A stretch of DNA of 64,000 nt from Roseburia sp. 1XD42-34 (GTDB taxonomy: Bacteria; Bacillota; Bacilli; Bacillales; Amphibacillaceae). The notes under the pieces are model-generated. The model was not told the origin of the DNA. It ran no database searches and saw only the letters and a program-made list of their open reading frames with translations. Below, one piece after another: positions 18,770-30,121 of the stretch. A program made the position numbers and the translations under genes. Position 1 is the stretch's first letter, and each line of letters starts with the position of its first letter. The stretch covers positions 62,001 to 126,000 of the forward strand of contig NZ_QWLJ01000007.1 of NCBI RefSeq assembly GCF_009917385.1. Reading direction: 5' to 3'.

Positions 18770-20041
18770 TTAGCCCATATTTTTGATTAATTCTTTTCCG
18801 AACTCTGAACATTTTACTTCCGTAGCGCCATCCATTAAGCGAGCGAAGTCGTAAGTTACTACTTTTGAAGCAATTGTTCTATCCATTGCCTTGGTAATTA
18901 AATCGGCAGCCTCTCTCCACTCTAAGTGCTCAAGCATTAAGACAGCAGATAAAATAACCGATGAAGGGTTCACTTTATCCATCCCCGCATACTTAGGTGC
19001 TGTTCCATGGGTAGCTTCAAAAATAGCATGCCCCGTATCATAGTTAATGTTTGCGCCAGGAGCTATTCCAATACCTCCTACTTGAGCAGCAAGAGCATCA
19101 GAAATATAGTCCCCATTCAAGTTCATTGTTGCTACCACATCAAATTCATTTGGTCGGGTTAATATTTGCTGCAAGAAAATATCAGCAATGGCATCTTTAA
19201 TAATAATTTTTCCGGCTGCAACTGCTTCATCTTGTGCTTTATTCGCAGCATCCTTACCTTCTTTTTCAACAATACGGTCGTATTCTGCCCAAGTAAATAC
19301 TTGATCTGCAAATTCCTTCTCTGCTAATTCATAACCCCAATTTTTAAATGCACCCTCTGTAAATTTCATGATGTTACCTTTATGTACTAAAGTAACACTT
19401 TTACGTCCTTCATTTAGCGCGTATTGGATACTTGCGCGCACTAAGCGCTTGGTACCTTCTTCAGAAACTGGCTTGACACCGATTCCAGAAGTTTCTGGAA
19501 AGCGAATATTAGTTACATTCATCTCTTCTTTTAAGAAATTAATTACTTTCTTCACTTCGTCAGAGCCCTTTTGCCACTCAATTCCAGCATATATATCTTC
19601 TGTATTTTCACGGAAAATGACCATATCAACATCTTCAGGACGTTTAACCGGTGATGGTACACCATCAAAATAGCGAACTGGGCGCAAACATGTGAATAAA
19701 TCTAATTCTTGACGGAGAGCTACGTTTAACGAACGAATCCCTCCACCAATTGGTGTCGTTAAAGGTCCTTTAATAGCAATTTTATATTCATTAATTTTAT
19801 CTAATGTATCTTGAGGCAGCCATTCTCCTGTTTTGTCATAAGCTTTTTGACCAGCATATACTTCTAGCCAATCAATTGCTTTTTCCCCATTGTATGCTTT
19901 TTCTAATGCAGCTTCAATTACTTCTCGAGCAGCAGCCCAAATATCCGGTCCTGTTCCATCGCCTTCAATGAACGGTATAATTGGACGATTTGGCACATCC
20001 ATTTTTCCATTTTCTACAACAATTTTTTCTCCCTTTGTCAT
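18770..20041 (-). CDS. icd: isocitrate dehydrogenase (NADP)
   Basis: Oxidative decarboxylation of isocitrate to 2-oxoglutarate. 423 residues, the usual length. The substrate loop with the phosphorylatable-type Ser is [13 protein letters not shown]; the catalytic region includes [13 protein letters not shown] and [13 protein letters not shown], and the metal-binding Asp cluster appears later. [14 protein letters not shown] marks the family. It is the middle gene of citZ-icd-mdh, 148 bases after citZ. Confidence 0.97.
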   Translation of the reverse strand: MTKGEKIVVENGKMDVPNRPIIPFIEGDGTGPDIWAAAREVIEAALEKAYNGEKAIDWLEVYAGQKAYDKTGEWLPQDTLDKINEYKIAIKGPLTTPIGGGIRSLNVALRQELDLFTCLRPVRYFDGVPSPVKRPEDVDMVIFRENTEDIYAGIEWQKGSDEVKKVINFLKEEMNVTNIRFPETSGIGVKPVSEEGTKRLVRASIQYALNEGRKSVTLVHKGNIMKFTEGAFKNWGYELAEKEFADQVFTWAEYDRIVEKEGKDAANKAQDEAVAAGKIIIKDAIADIFLQQILTRPNEFDVVATMNLNGDYISDALAAQVGGIGIAPGANINYDTGHAIFEATHGTAPKYAGMDKVNPSSVILSAVLMLEHLEWREAADLITKAMDRTIASKVVTYDFARLMDGATEVKCSEFGKELIKNMG

Positions 20042-20094
20042 AACAATGATTACCTCCTAAATTCATTCTGTATATAGTGTAGCAAAAATAAGTC

Positions 20095-20130
20095 CCTGTG
20101 AACATCTTTTGCATATAGACATTTCACAGG
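20095..20130 (-). terminator. hairpin after citZ
   Basis: CCTGTGAA and TTCACAGG (8 bp, 20-base loop) lie 60 bases beyond the citZ stop. On the minus strand the hairpin is followed by GACTTATTTTTG. It may act as a terminator or as a 3' stem that allows partial read-through into icd. Confidence 0.5.
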
Positions 20131-20189
20131 AAATATTCCTTCTTGATGATAATGCGGACAATAATCGTGTATGGTTGCCATTTACAAAT

Positions 20190-21308
20190 CTATCGTTTAT
20201 CAATCGGAATATATTCAGGTGATGTAGGACCATTGTATTCAGCACGTGGACGGATTAAACGATTATTCGCATATTGTTCCAAAATATGAGCGAGCCATCC
20301 GGATGTTCTGCTAACTGCAAAAATTGGCGTAAACAAATCGTGATCAATACCTAGACTATGATAGACAGATGCAGAATAAAAATCAACATTTGCTGGTAGA
20401 CCTTTATGCTTTTTAATATAATCTTCAATTTTTACTGACATTTGGTACCATTTTGGTTCGCCAATTAATTCTGTTAATTGCTTCGACATATCTTTTAAAA
20501 ATTTCGCTCGCGGATCTCCATTTCGATAAACGCGGTGACCCATTCCCATAATTTTTTCCTTATTATCTAACTTTTCTTGAATGTAAGGGATCGCATTTTC
20601 TTCTTCACCAATTTCAGTGAGCATTTTCATAACGCCCTCGTTCGCACCACCATGAAGTGGACCCTTTAAAGCTCCGATTGCAGCTGTAATGCCGGAATAC
20701 ACATCCGATAACGTCGCTACGCAAACTCTGCCTGTAAATGTAGACGCATTTAGCTCATGATCGGCATGAAGCACAAGCGCTTTATTCATAGCCTCAACTT
20801 CAATGTCTTTCGGTTCTTTACCATTAAGCATGAATAACAAATTTTCAGCGTAATAGTAATTAGGCTTGGGCTGAATTGGGTCTTTTCCTTTTCTAATTCT
20901 CGCGAAAGCCGTTACAACAGAAGCTATTTTTGCCTGTATACGAATTGCTTTCCGTTTGTTTGCTCCTGTATCCATTACTTCAGCTTCTTCATCATATAAT
21001 CCTAACAAAGAAATAGCTGTGCGTAGCGCTGGCATTGGATGAACAGTTGACAGATCATAAGAGCGTAAATGTTCAATAATTGCTTTAGGAATTTCCATAT
21101 TCGTAGCAAGCTGTGCTTTAAACGTATCTAGTTCTTCTTGCTTTGGAAGACGTTGGTTCCATAGTAAAAAAACCACTTCTTCAAAACTGGAATATCTAGC
21201 CAAATCATCAATCTTGTAACCTACATACGTAAGCTGGTCATCTATTATCGAGCTAATTGACGATTGAGTTGCTATAACTCCTTCGAGCCCTTTCGTTGTT
21301 GCTGTCAT
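20190..21308 (-). CDS. citZ: citrate synthase
   Basis: Condenses acetyl-CoA and oxaloacetate to citrate. 372 residues, identical in length to B. subtilis CitZ. Catalytic His/Asp segments: HADHELNASTFTGRV, LKGPLHGGANEGVMKML, GMGHRVYRNGDPRAKFL, and the C-terminal NNRLIRPRAEYNGP. The ATG follows AAAGGAGAGG. It is first in the TCA operon behind a promoter with a striking inverted repeat. Confidence 0.97.
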   Translation of the reverse strand: MTATTKGLEGVIATQSSISSIIDDQLTYVGYKIDDLARYSSFEEVVFLLWNQRLPKQEELDTFKAQLATNMEIPKAIIEHLRSYDLSTVHPMPALRTAISLLGLYDEEAEVMDTGANKRKAIRIQAKIASVVTAFARIRKGKDPIQPKPNYYYAENLLFMLNGKEPKDIEVEAMNKALVLHADHELNASTFTGRVCVATLSDVYSGITAAIGALKGPLHGGANEGVMKMLTEIGEEENAIPYIQEKLDNKEKIMGMGHRVYRNGDPRAKFLKDMSKQLTELIGEPKWYQMSVKIEDYIKKHKGLPANVDFYSASVYHSLGIDHDLFTPIFAVSRTSGWLAHILEQYANNRLIRPRAEYNGPTSPEYIPIDKR

Positions 21309-21392
21309 AACAAACCCTCTCCTTTGTTAAATTATTCAGTTTACTATCTTTCGACAATACTCCTAACAACTAAATAATATCCCCCAATGATA

Positions 21393-21440
21393 ATTATAAA
21401 GTATTATGAATCTAAAGTGAATTGAAACCGATTCACTTTA
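21393..21440 (-). promoter_or_regulatory. citZ promoter with a 10-bp inverted repeat over the -35
   Basis: On the minus strand, -10 TATAAT (21398-21393) is 17 bases from a -35 TTCACT (21421-21416). The -35 lies inside one arm of a perfect inverted repeat: TAAAGTGAAT at 21413-21422 and ATTCACTTTA at 21431-21440, with 8 bases between (TGAAACCG). The centre looks cre-like but is one base short and breaks the cre consensus. Binding by an unknown regulator is inference. Confidence 0.6.
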
Positions 21441-22236
21441 CTATTAAATTTTACTAGAAGACCTACGTTTTTGCAAAAAAGAGTTTCTTTTGCTTCAACT
21501 TTGGTGCGTGAAAGCAGTTCAATTATACATCTAAGCTCGGTATTATTTACCCGTTAGAATAAGGCTGTAAACTGCGTAAAGACTTCCTTTATCTAGAAAA
21601 TCATTTATGGGACAATTTCAGGCTATGATCTTAATTTAATACTATTTAATACTATTTTTTGGGGGCCTTGCATAATATAGGAATATATGAGGCATGTAAA
21701 CATGTCATCATCATTTTATGGAAGGGCTGCTAACTTGAGCACATTTTTGCTAAGCGTTTTGGTTAAAGTAAAACTCCTATTTTAAGCTATCTTTTTAGTC
21801 TTGTTAAAATGTAGTTCCATTCAATAGGATTTTTTCTCTTCCCTACTAATAGAAGTAGACAAAAGATAAATTCAGAAGTTCTGCTGAAAGAGAGAGTTCT
21901 ATTTTTGCATGAAAACATTGCTTCCAGGCTTTGAAAATAGAATACGCTTTTTACGTTTCACACTACCAACGATGTCATCCTACAGATCTAACGAATCGGA
22001 AAGGTAGGAGCCACTATCACTCATTTCGGCTGTATTAGCTACAACTCCTGAAATTGGGAGTTTTACTGCACCGTATATATAGGATAAACAAGAAGCTAGA
22101 ATTACAGATAATTAAAAACAAGGAAAATTTTAAGAAAAATGGGTTGATCGTTCAATTGAAAAAATTGATGTAAGTTTCTTTACAACTGGGCGGATGTTTA
22201 TAAAGTAATAAGGAAAATGAAAATGGGGTTTTAAAG
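21441..22236. other. spacer upstream of ytvI
   Basis: Holds no gene I can support. A fragment of repeat module B lies at 22030-22091; the rest is AT-rich with stops in all frames. Confidence 0.4.
22030..22091 (+). repeat. dispersed repeat, 3' fragment of module B
   Basis: Contains the hairpin ACTCC-TGAAATT-GGAGT, then TTTACTGCACC and TATATATAGGATAAAC, matching the end of module B. The upstream helices are absent or too diverged to see. Confidence 0.6.
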
Positions 22237-23343
22237 ATGTACAAGCCTATTTTATCTCAAGTTCTTCGTTTTGCAAGTATAGTAGCATGTGTAATTTTGG
22301 GTTACGTTTTATTGACAGCAAGCTTTGCTTATTTATATCCAGTAGTTATCGCTAGTATCTTAGCAGCAGGGATCCATCCGATAGCCAGCTTTATGGAAGA
22401 AAAAATGAAATTCCCAAGAATGATGGCGGTAATCGGCACAATGCTATTTCTATTTGCAACAATCAGTAGTATATTGTTTATTCTCTTTTCTGAATTTATG
22501 CAAGGAACCTTATTTTTGGCTGCCCAATTACCAGACTATATTCAAACGTTTAGCCACTATGTAACAAATATCATGGAACAGAAAATTATTCCCATGTATG
22601 AGAAAATAACTTCTTACTTACAAGCGTTGAACCCCTCCCAACAAGAAGCTGTAAGTAAGTCCATTAAACAATTCACACTTAAAGTTAGCACTACTCTTTC
22701 AGAATCATTGCAAACCTTTTTATTAAGGATACCTGCTGTGTTTACAACGCTACCAAACTCATTTACAGTCATGATTTTTATTCTATTAGCAACTTTTTTA
22801 ATAGCCATCGATTATAAAAAGCTTACTGCTTTTGGAAAAGAATTAATTCCGCAGTTTTTTCAAACGAAAATAAAAAATATACAGAAACAGTTAAAAAAAA
22901 CCATCGCTGCTTATATAAAAGCCCAGTTTATTTTAGTACTTATTTCTGCTTTTTTAGTCTATATAGGATTGAAAATCTTACAAATTAATCATGCGTTTAC
23001 CATCTCGCTATATGTTGCACTTGTTGATTTGATCCCATATATTGGGTCAGGTGTTATCTTCTTTCCGTGGATGATCTATTTATTTATTGTAGGTGATTAT
23101 TCTTTGACGATTCAATTAGCGTTCCTATATGGTTTCATTATCATCATCAGACAACTGATCGAGCCCAAAATATTATCTTCCAGCATGGGAATTCATCCAC
23201 TTATAGCACTGCTCACACTTTTTATTGGCTTACAGCTTTGGGGAGTTATTGGGTTCATCGTTGCTCCTGTTATACTTATTTCGATTAACGCTTTTTATCA
23301 AGCAGGTACATTTCACGATATATGGAAATTTATTAAAGGATAA
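22237..23343 (+). CDS. ytvI: AI-2E family transporter YtvI
   Basis: Polytopic membrane protein of 368 residues, AI-2E/PerM family. Paired hydrophobic helices lie at the N-terminus (ASIVACVILGYVLLTASFAY; ILAAGIHPIAS), a soluble amphipathic central section at about residues 90-170 (MEQKIIPMYEKITSYLQALN), and a helix cluster in the C-terminal half with the family's PYIGSGVIFFPW and LIEPKILSSSMGIHPL motifs. The family exports small molecules or ions; the substrate here is unknown. Its stop is 2 bases from the end of the convergent fxsA gene. Confidence 0.9.
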   Translation: MYKPILSQVLRFASIVACVILGYVLLTASFAYLYPVVIASILAAGIHPIASFMEEKMKFPRMMAVIGTMLFLFATISSILFILFSEFMQGTLFLAAQLPDYIQTFSHYVTNIMEQKIIPMYEKITSYLQALNPSQQEAVSKSIKQFTLKVSTTLSESLQTFLLRIPAVFTTLPNSFTVMIFILLATFLIAIDYKKLTAFGKELIPQFFQTKIKNIQKQLKKTIAAYIKAQFILVLISAFLVYIGLKILQINHAFTISLYVALVDLIPYIGSGVIFFPWMIYLFIVGDYSLTIQLAFLYGFIIIIRQLIEPKILSSSMGIHPLIALLTLFIGLQLWGVIGFIVAPVILISINAFYQAGTFHDIWKFIKG

Positions 23344-23345
23344 TT

Positions 23346-23735
23346 CTACCACCTTCGATAAATAATGGTTCGTTTTTTTATTAGATGTTTGATCAAGTTT
23401 TCTACTCTTTGTTTGAACAATATTCTCGTTGTCGGAATGACTAATAAAAAGCCAACTGCATCTGAAATAAAGCCTGGAGTAACTAATAAAACAGCACCAA
23501 TTAAAATGCAAATTCCATCAATAATATAACCTGTTGGGGCTTCTCCACGCTGCATCGAAAGCTGCGCACGGTTCCAAGTTTCAATACCTTGTTGCTTTGC
23601 TAAATAAAAACCGACTGCTCCTGTAAGGAGGACAAGACCTACAACCCACCATGCGCCAACCCAGCCACCTACCCAAACAAAAACTCCTATTTCTAACGCT
23701 GATAAAACAAACGCAATGAGCAAAAACCACTTCAT
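23346..23735 (-). CDS. fxsA: FxsA family membrane protein
   Basis: 129 residues, FxsA (YtzA-type) family. Two N-terminal membrane segments (WFLLIAFVLSALEIGVFVWV; AWWVVGLVLLTGAVGFYLA), then GIETWNRAQLSMQRGEAPTG and a third hydrophobic segment (GICILIGAVLLVTPGFISDA), ending in a basic tail. The role is poorly defined; E. coli FxsA affects phage T7 exclusion. The start at 23735 (MKWFLL) follows GGGGTGA; the six residues before it have no ribosome binding site. Confidence 0.9.
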   Translation of the reverse strand: MKWFLLIAFVLSALEIGVFVWVGGWVGAWWVVGLVLLTGAVGFYLAKQQGIETWNRAQLSMQRGEAPTGYIIDGICILIGAVLLVTPGFISDAVGFLLVIPTTRILFKQRVENLIKHLIKKRTIIYRRW

Positions 23736-23814
23736 TCTGTTCACCCCTTTCAACTACTATAACATACGTTGTGCATACCGATCTCTTATACACAGTAATC
23801 GGACCAAAGACACT

Positions 23815-24261
23815 GAACAAAGGCGCGGGGTGTCCGTTTAGCAACATAGCGAATGGAACGAATAAACGAAAGATAAAGGGAACCTTCCATCAGCGGGAAT
23901 TTCTTCATCCCCGCTGATGGTTAATACCATAAGGGTATGACCTAAAAGGCCTTTACGAAATAGGGAATTTAGGTGCTGTTACCTCCCGCTTCGACTTGTT
24001 CTTGCATCTTCTATTCTTAGACCCGTGGGAGGCTACAACGCCTTTTTACGGGATAAAGGATCATGCCACTAAAACAGGGGTATGCCGACGCCTGGGCAAC
24101 AAGCCCTTTTTTAGCCGGCGTTCCTCTTACAGGCGAACCGATGATGCCTTATCGGAGGGTGCATTTCTACAGTCGTATCGTTGCTGGGCTCATGCGCCGG
24201 ACGTGGGATTTCGATTATTTCGTTATCCCCAAGCACCTCATTTGATACTTTCTAATCTTAT
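23815..24261 (+). repeat. dispersed repeat copy 3 (L-B-A)
   Basis: The best complete example. L is 23815-23876. B runs to 24058 with an 11-bp hairpin CCATCAGCGGG/CCCGCTGATGG (23887-23897 with 23910-23920), then ATACC/GGTAT and CCTAAA/TTTAGG stems. A follows at 24059-24261 with CATGCC/GGTATG, CCGAT/ATCGG and the TTTCGTTATCCCCAAGCACC tail. Here B precedes A, unlike 31604-32370. ORFs within it are not shared with other copies. Confidence 0.88.
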
Positions 24262-24304
24262 AAAAAAAGTGAAAAGAAGAAAGGAGGATTACTCCTCCCT
24301 TCTT
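24262..24304 (-). terminator. intrinsic terminator of pyk
   Basis: On the minus strand AAGAAGGGAGGA pairs with TCCTCCTTTCTT around a GTAA loop, followed by CTTTTCACTTTTTTT. It begins 6 bases past the pyk stop. Confidence 0.85.
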
Positions 24305-24310
24305 TAATTA

Positions 24311-26071
24311 TTAAAGCACTCTTGTATGTCCTTGATAAATGTCACCATTTGCACCATCAACTGTAATTATTTCCCCATCTGTAATAGCTTCAAACACATC
24401 TTTAACCCCTACAATAACAGGGATCCCTAGGCTAAGACCTACCACCGCGGCATGAGAAGTTAATCCACCTTCTTCAGTTATAATACCAGCCGCTTTTTCA
24501 ATTGCTGGCATCATTTCACGATCAGATCCATAAGTTACTACGATATCACCTTCGTTTACTCTGTTGACTGCCTCTTCAGCTGATTTAACAACAACTGCTT
24601 TACCAAAAGCACTTTTTCTTCCAATGCCTTGACCTTTAGCAATAATATTTCCAATCACATGGACTTTTAACAGGTTCGTTGTACCACTTTGACCAACTGG
24701 CACACCGGCTGTAATGATGACGCGATTTCCATGCTCCACCATACCTGAGCGTAAGCCGCGTTCAACTGCTATATCCAACATTTCATCCGTTGAATTAGCT
24801 CGTTTGCACATGACAGCGTGAACGCCCCATACTAAAGAAAGTCGTCTGTTAACTCTTTCTGAAAATGTAACCGCAAGAATTGGTGAATGTGGACGATATT
24901 TAGAAATCATCCGAGCCGTATGTCCGCTTTCAGTCGGTGTAATGATGGCACTAACGGATAAATTCATAGCTGTGTATGTAACAGATTGACTGATCGCATC
25001 TGTTATCGTCATATCGACATTTCTGGAACGATCTTTTAAAATAGACTGATGATCAATTGCCGTTTCTGCCTTAATTGCTATATTGCTCATTGTTTGTACT
25101 GCTTCAACTGGATAATTTCCAGCAGCTGTTTCCCCTGAGAGCATAATTGCATCTGTACCATCAAAGATAGCATTAGCAACGTCAGAAGCCTCTGCTCTAG
25201 TTGGGCGGGGGTTCCGTTGCATCGAATCAAGCATTTGGGTTGCAGTAATGACAGGCTTCCCTACAGTATTACACTTTCTAATTAACTGTTTTTGGACTAA
25301 TGGTACATCTTCAGCTGGTATTTCAACACCAAGATCACCACGTGCAACCATAAGACCATCACTTACTTCTAAAATACTGTCGATATTATCGACACCTTCT
25401 TGGTTTTCAATTTTAGGGATAATTTGAATATGTGTCGCATTATGTTGTTCAATCAGTTCTTTGATTTCTAATACATCTGATGCACGTCTAACAAATGAAG
25501 CAGCTATAAAATCGATGTCATGTTCGATTCCAAAGATTATATCATTAGCATCTTTTTCAGTAATTCCTGGTAAGTTTACTGATACATTAGGTACGTTAAC
25601 ACCTTTTTTATTTTTGATCAGTCCACTATTAAGGGCAACCGTCTTTAATTCTTGATTCGCTTTGTCTACTTTTACAACTTCCAATTCGATTAAACCATCA
25701 TCTAATAAGATCTTAGAGCCTTCGTGAACATCGTCGATCAGACCAGAATAGGTCACAGAAAATCGTTCAGACGTACCCTCTACTTCCTTCATAGATACGT
25801 AGACAATATTACCTTGAACGAGTTCAGCTTGTCCATCCACAAAATCATGCGTTCTAATTTCAGGGCCTTTTGTATCTAAAAGAATAGCTACCGTTTTACC
25901 TGTTTTCTCTGATGCAGAACGAATGTTCTGAATACGTTGTGCATGCTCTTCATAATTTCCGTGTGAAAAATTAAGGCGAGCAACGTTCATGCCGCACTCG
26001 ATTAATTTCTCCAATTTTTCAATTGACTCTGAGGCAGGGCCAATGGTACATACGATTTTGGTATTTCTCAT
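24311..26071 (-). CDS. pyk: pyruvate kinase with C-terminal PEP-utiliser domain
   Basis: Converts PEP and ADP to pyruvate and ATP. 586 residues, the long Bacillus form. Barrel motifs [35 protein letters not shown], the catalytic-Lys region [14 protein letters not shown] and [12 protein letters not shown] are in order. An extra C-terminal phosphohistidine-type domain (about residues 480-586) carries [20 protein letters not shown]. It lies 40 bases downstream of pfkA and is its operon partner. Confidence 0.97.
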   Translation of the reverse strand: MRNTKIVCTIGPASESIEKLEKLIECGMNVARLNFSHGNYEEHAQRIQNIRSASEKTGKTVAILLDTKGPEIRTHDFVDGQAELVQGNIVYVSMKEVEGTSERFSVTYSGLIDDVHEGSKILLDDGLIELEVVKVDKANQELKTVALNSGLIKNKKGVNVPNVSVNLPGITEKDANDIIFGIEHDIDFIAASFVRRASDVLEIKELIEQHNATHIQIIPKIENQEGVDNIDSILEVSDGLMVARGDLGVEIPAEDVPLVQKQLIRKCNTVGKPVITATQMLDSMQRNPRPTRAEASDVANAIFDGTDAIMLSGETAAGNYPVEAVQTMSNIAIKAETAIDHQSILKDRSRNVDMTITDAISQSVTYTAMNLSVSAIITPTESGHTARMISKYRPHSPILAVTFSERVNRRLSLVWGVHAVMCKRANSTDEMLDIAVERGLRSGMVEHGNRVIITAGVPVGQSGTTNLLKVHVIGNIIAKGQGIGRKSAFGKAVVVKSAEEAVNRVNEGDIVVTYGSDREMMPAIEKAAGIITEEGGLTSHAAVVGLSLGIPVIVGVKDVFEAITDGEIITVDGANGDIYQGHTRVL

Positions 26072-26111
26072 TTTATTTCCTCCTTAGGTATTCCGCAACA
26101 GCTGCATTTTA

Positions 26112-27439
<1,328 letters not shown>

Positions 27440-28396
27440 TTAGGAGGATTGATAGGAACCCATTTGCTTATACTTTTCCCATCTTTTTTCAAGTAATTCC
27501 TCAACAGAATATGGCTCTAATGACCGTAAAGAATCGGCTATTACTTGATCCAAGTAACCTGCTTGCTGATTTAAATCACGATGCGCCCCACCTTTTGGTT
27601 CAGGAACTATTTGATCAATCAACCCAAGTTTCTTCAAGTCGTAAGCGGTTATTTTCATCGACTCTGCAGCGCGTTGCGCATAGCTTGCATCTTTCCACAA
27701 TATAGAAGCTGCCCCTTCTGGAGAAATAACCGAGTACGTACTATTTTCTAACATATGGATTTCATCGCCTACTCCCAATGCCAATGCGCCTCCGCTGCCA
27801 CCTTCCCCAATGACAATGCAAATAATTGGGACTGTCAATCCAGCCATTTCCATCAAATTCCTCGCAATAGCTTCACTTTGCCCTCTTTCTTCTGCGGCTT
27901 TTCCTGGATAAGCTCCTTTTGTATCAATGAAGCAAATAATTGGACGAGAAAATTTTTCTGCTTGTTTCATATGGCGCAATGCTTTTCGATACCCTTCCGG
28001 GTGTGGCATTCCAAAATTACGTCGAATGTTTTCTTTCGTATCCTTTCCACGCTGGTGCCCAATTATAGTTACTGGCTTTCCTTTATAAAAAGCGATACCT
28101 GTAACAATAGCAGCATCATCCCCAAACGAACGGTCTCCATGAAATTCTATAAAATCCGTAAATAATTGCTCAATATAATCTAAGGTCGTTGGTCGTTCAG
28201 GGTGTCTTGCTAATTGAACTCGATCCCATGGCCGCAAGTTACTATAAATATCATCTTCCAGCACAGTAAGGCGTTTTTCCAATGTCGTAATTTCTTCTGT
28301 TAAATTGATATCGCTATCGGCTGTAAAGCGTTTTAATTCTGCAATTTTATCTTTTAAGTCTACAATCGGCTTTTCAAAATCCAACACTTGCTTCAT
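27440..28396 (-). CDS. accA: acetyl-CoA carboxylase carboxyltransferase subunit alpha
   Basis: With AccD forms the carboxyltransferase that moves CO2 from carboxybiotin to acetyl-CoA, the first step of fatty acid synthesis. 318 residues. Crotonase-like fold with [55 protein letters not shown] and [17 protein letters not shown]. Its ATG overlaps the accD stop by 4 bases (ATGA), so the two subunits are translationally coupled in equal amounts. Confidence 0.97.
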   Translation of the reverse strand: MKQVLDFEKPIVDLKDKIAELKRFTADSDINLTEEITTLEKRLTVLEDDIYSNLRPWDRVQLARHPERPTTLDYIEQLFTDFIEFHGDRSFGDDAAIVTGIAFYKGKPVTIIGHQRGKDTKENIRRNFGMPHPEGYRKALRHMKQAEKFSRPIICFIDTKGAYPGKAAEERGQSEAIARNLMEMAGLTVPIICIVIGEGGSGGALALGVGDEIHMLENSTYSVISPEGAASILWKDASYAQRAAESMKITAYDLKKLGLIDQIVPEPKGGAHRDLNQQAGYLDQVIADSLRSLEPYSVEELLEKRWEKYKQMGSYQSS

Positions 28397-29253
28397 GATT
28401 CTTTCCCACCTTTTTGATGAAACGACAACAATAGCGCTAACGTACTTTTCATATCAGAACGATGCACCACTTTATCCAATTGACCATGCTTCAGTTGAAA
28501 TTCAGCTGTCTGGAAATCATCAGGTAACTTTTCCCTGATGGTTTGTTCCACTATTCGTCTTCCGGCAAAACCAATTAGAGCACCAGGTTCCGCCAGGTTA
28601 TAATCTCCAATAGAAGCAAAGCTTGCAGAAACTCCACCTGTAGTCGGATGCGTCATTACAGAGATCATTAAACCACCCGCATCACTAAAACGTTTCACAG
28701 CTATTGCCGTTTTTGCCATTTGCATTAAACTAAGTAATCCTTCTTGCATTCTTGCTCCACCCGAAGCAGTAAAAATAATAAATGGGATCCCTTCTTCTTT
28801 TGCTCGCTCAATAGCACGAGCTATTTTTTCACCGATTACAGACCCCATGCTTCCCATGCGAAATGTAGAATCCATAACAGCAAAAGCTGTTTCCTTGCCT
28901 TCTATTGTACCTTTTCCAGTAATTACAGCTTCACGAAGCCCTGTTTTGGCTTGATCTTTCTTAAGCTTTTCCTCATACCCTGGAAAATCCAAAGGGTTGC
29001 CAGTCGTTAACTGCTCGTCCCATTCTTGAAAACTTGCCTCATCAAATAATGTATCAATGCGATGCCAAGCCTGTAATGGATGATGGTAATCACACTTTGG
29101 ACAAACTTGTAAGTTTTTATTCATTTCTTTACGATAATAAATTTTATGACATCCGCTACACTTTTGCATCAAACCTTCTGGTACATCCGCTTTTGCTTGT
29201 TCACTCGGGATGGATGCATACCTCTTTCGCTTGCCAAAAAGATCTTTAAGCAA
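28393..29253 (-). CDS. accD: acetyl-CoA carboxylase carboxyltransferase subunit beta
   Basis: Partner of AccA; 286 residues. The N-terminal zinc ribbon C-x2-C...C-x2-C ([15 protein letters not shown] then CPKC) is followed by the crotonase-like domain with [20 protein letters not shown] and [17 protein letters not shown] start it at the TTG at 29253 ([18 protein letters not shown] aligns with B. subtilis AccD MLKDIF...), because GGAGG lies 7 bases upstream; the earlier ATG would overlap that ribosome binding site. Confidence 0.95.
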   Translation of the reverse strand: MLKDLFGKRKRYASIPSEQAKADVPEGLMQKCSGCHKIYYRKEMNKNLQVCPKCDYHHPLQAWHRIDTLFDEASFQEWDEQLTTGNPLDFPGYEEKLKKDQAKTGLREAVITGKGTIEGKETAFAVMDSTFRMGSMGSVIGEKIARAIERAKEEGIPFIIFTASGGARMQEGLLSLMQMAKTAIAVKRFSDAGGLMISVMTHPTTGGVSASFASIGDYNLAEPGALIGFAGRRIVEQTIREKLPDDFQTAEFQLKHGQLDKVVHRSDMKSTLALLLSFHQKGGKES

Positions 29254-29477
29254 GACAATTCCTCCTTTTTTCAAAACAACCCCAAATACGTATCAGCTTT
29301 TATACGGATTAGAAATGAAATACGTTCCCACTTAAACACGTATTTGAAAGGAATAGCAAATCATTTCCTCGTATATGCGCAAGTCGTCTATTGTCTATGC
29401 AACAAAATAAAAAGTTCTTTTAGCCATTATACATAAACCAAAGAAAAAATACTGTCAAAAAACGTCAATCCTATAAG

Positions 29478-30101
29478 TCATTTCTTTGCTAATTCTAGAT
29501 ACAACAGTTCAATTCCATCATAATGGTTTGTTGCGTATAGCTGAATTAACTCTTCATAAAAACCTCTTGGATAGCTAATTCCTTCAGCTGTCGCCAAAAA
29601 CTCATACATTAAGCGCCACACTTTTGTTAATAGCCGGTTGTTAGACCTCTCAAAGATATACCGAAAAAAAACAGCATGCGTTTCCTCTAATGTTTGATCT
29701 TGTTTACACAGAATTACTTGCAAGTAATTTACATCTTGTTCCGTAAACTTAGAAAAAACTAATTTTGCAGCTTCTTTTTCTAATATTCTTAAGGTTTCTG
29801 CTAAATCTATCCTTGTTTTGCTCTCTCGCAAGATGAAGGAAGCAAGTAGCTCGACCGTTTGAAACGACTGATATGTACTTAAAAACGTCCCTTCGCCGCG
29901 TCGCGTTTCAATTAATCCTAAAAACTCCATAGCACGTAATGCCTCTCGGATAGAAGATCGCCCTGCTCCAAGCGTCTGCGCAAGCTCCCTTTCTGACGGG
30001 AGCTTATCGCCTGGTTGCAAGTGTTGGGTATCCATATAGTGCCGAATCTTTTGTAAAATCCCTTGATACACTTTCTGTTTATGTGACATGGACACTGCCA
30101 T
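29478..30101 (-). CDS. FadR/GntR-family transcriptional regulator (FCD type)
   Basis: 207 residues. The N-terminal GntR winged helix has GDKLPSERELAQTLGAGRSS and IREALRAMEFLGLIETRRG; a helical FCD-type effector domain follows (LAETLRILEKEAAKLVFSKF, VFFRYIFERSNNRLLTKVWR). The ATG follows GGAGTGAACC. It begins 20 bases after the ytsJ stop on the same strand, so it is probably co-transcribed. A GTGGTCAGACCAC site at the ytsJ promoter has the TGGTC-N-GACCA form bound by FadR-like proteins, suggesting autoregulation. The ligand is unknown; a metabolite linking malate/pyruvate to fatty acid synthesis is a guess from context. Confidence 0.88.
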   Translation of the reverse strand: MAVSMSHKQKVYQGILQKIRHYMDTQHLQPGDKLPSERELAQTLGAGRSSIREALRAMEFLGLIETRRGEGTFLSTYQSFQTVELLASFILRESKTRIDLAETLRILEKEAAKLVFSKFTEQDVNYLQVILCKQDQTLEETHAVFFRYIFERSNNRLLTKVWRLMYEFLATAEGISYPRGFYEELIQLYATNHYDGIELLYLELAKK

Positions 30102-30121
30102 GGTTCACTCCTTTTAACAGA

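Noticed and set aside
21423..21436. cre site before citZ
   Set aside because: TGAAACCGATTCA resembles cre but has 13 instead of 14 positions and breaks the conserved right half.
23996..24307. 103-residue ORF inside repeat copy 3
   Set aside because: It spans the B/A junction, has no ribosome binding site, and the other copies do not keep the frame, so it is a by-product of the repeat.
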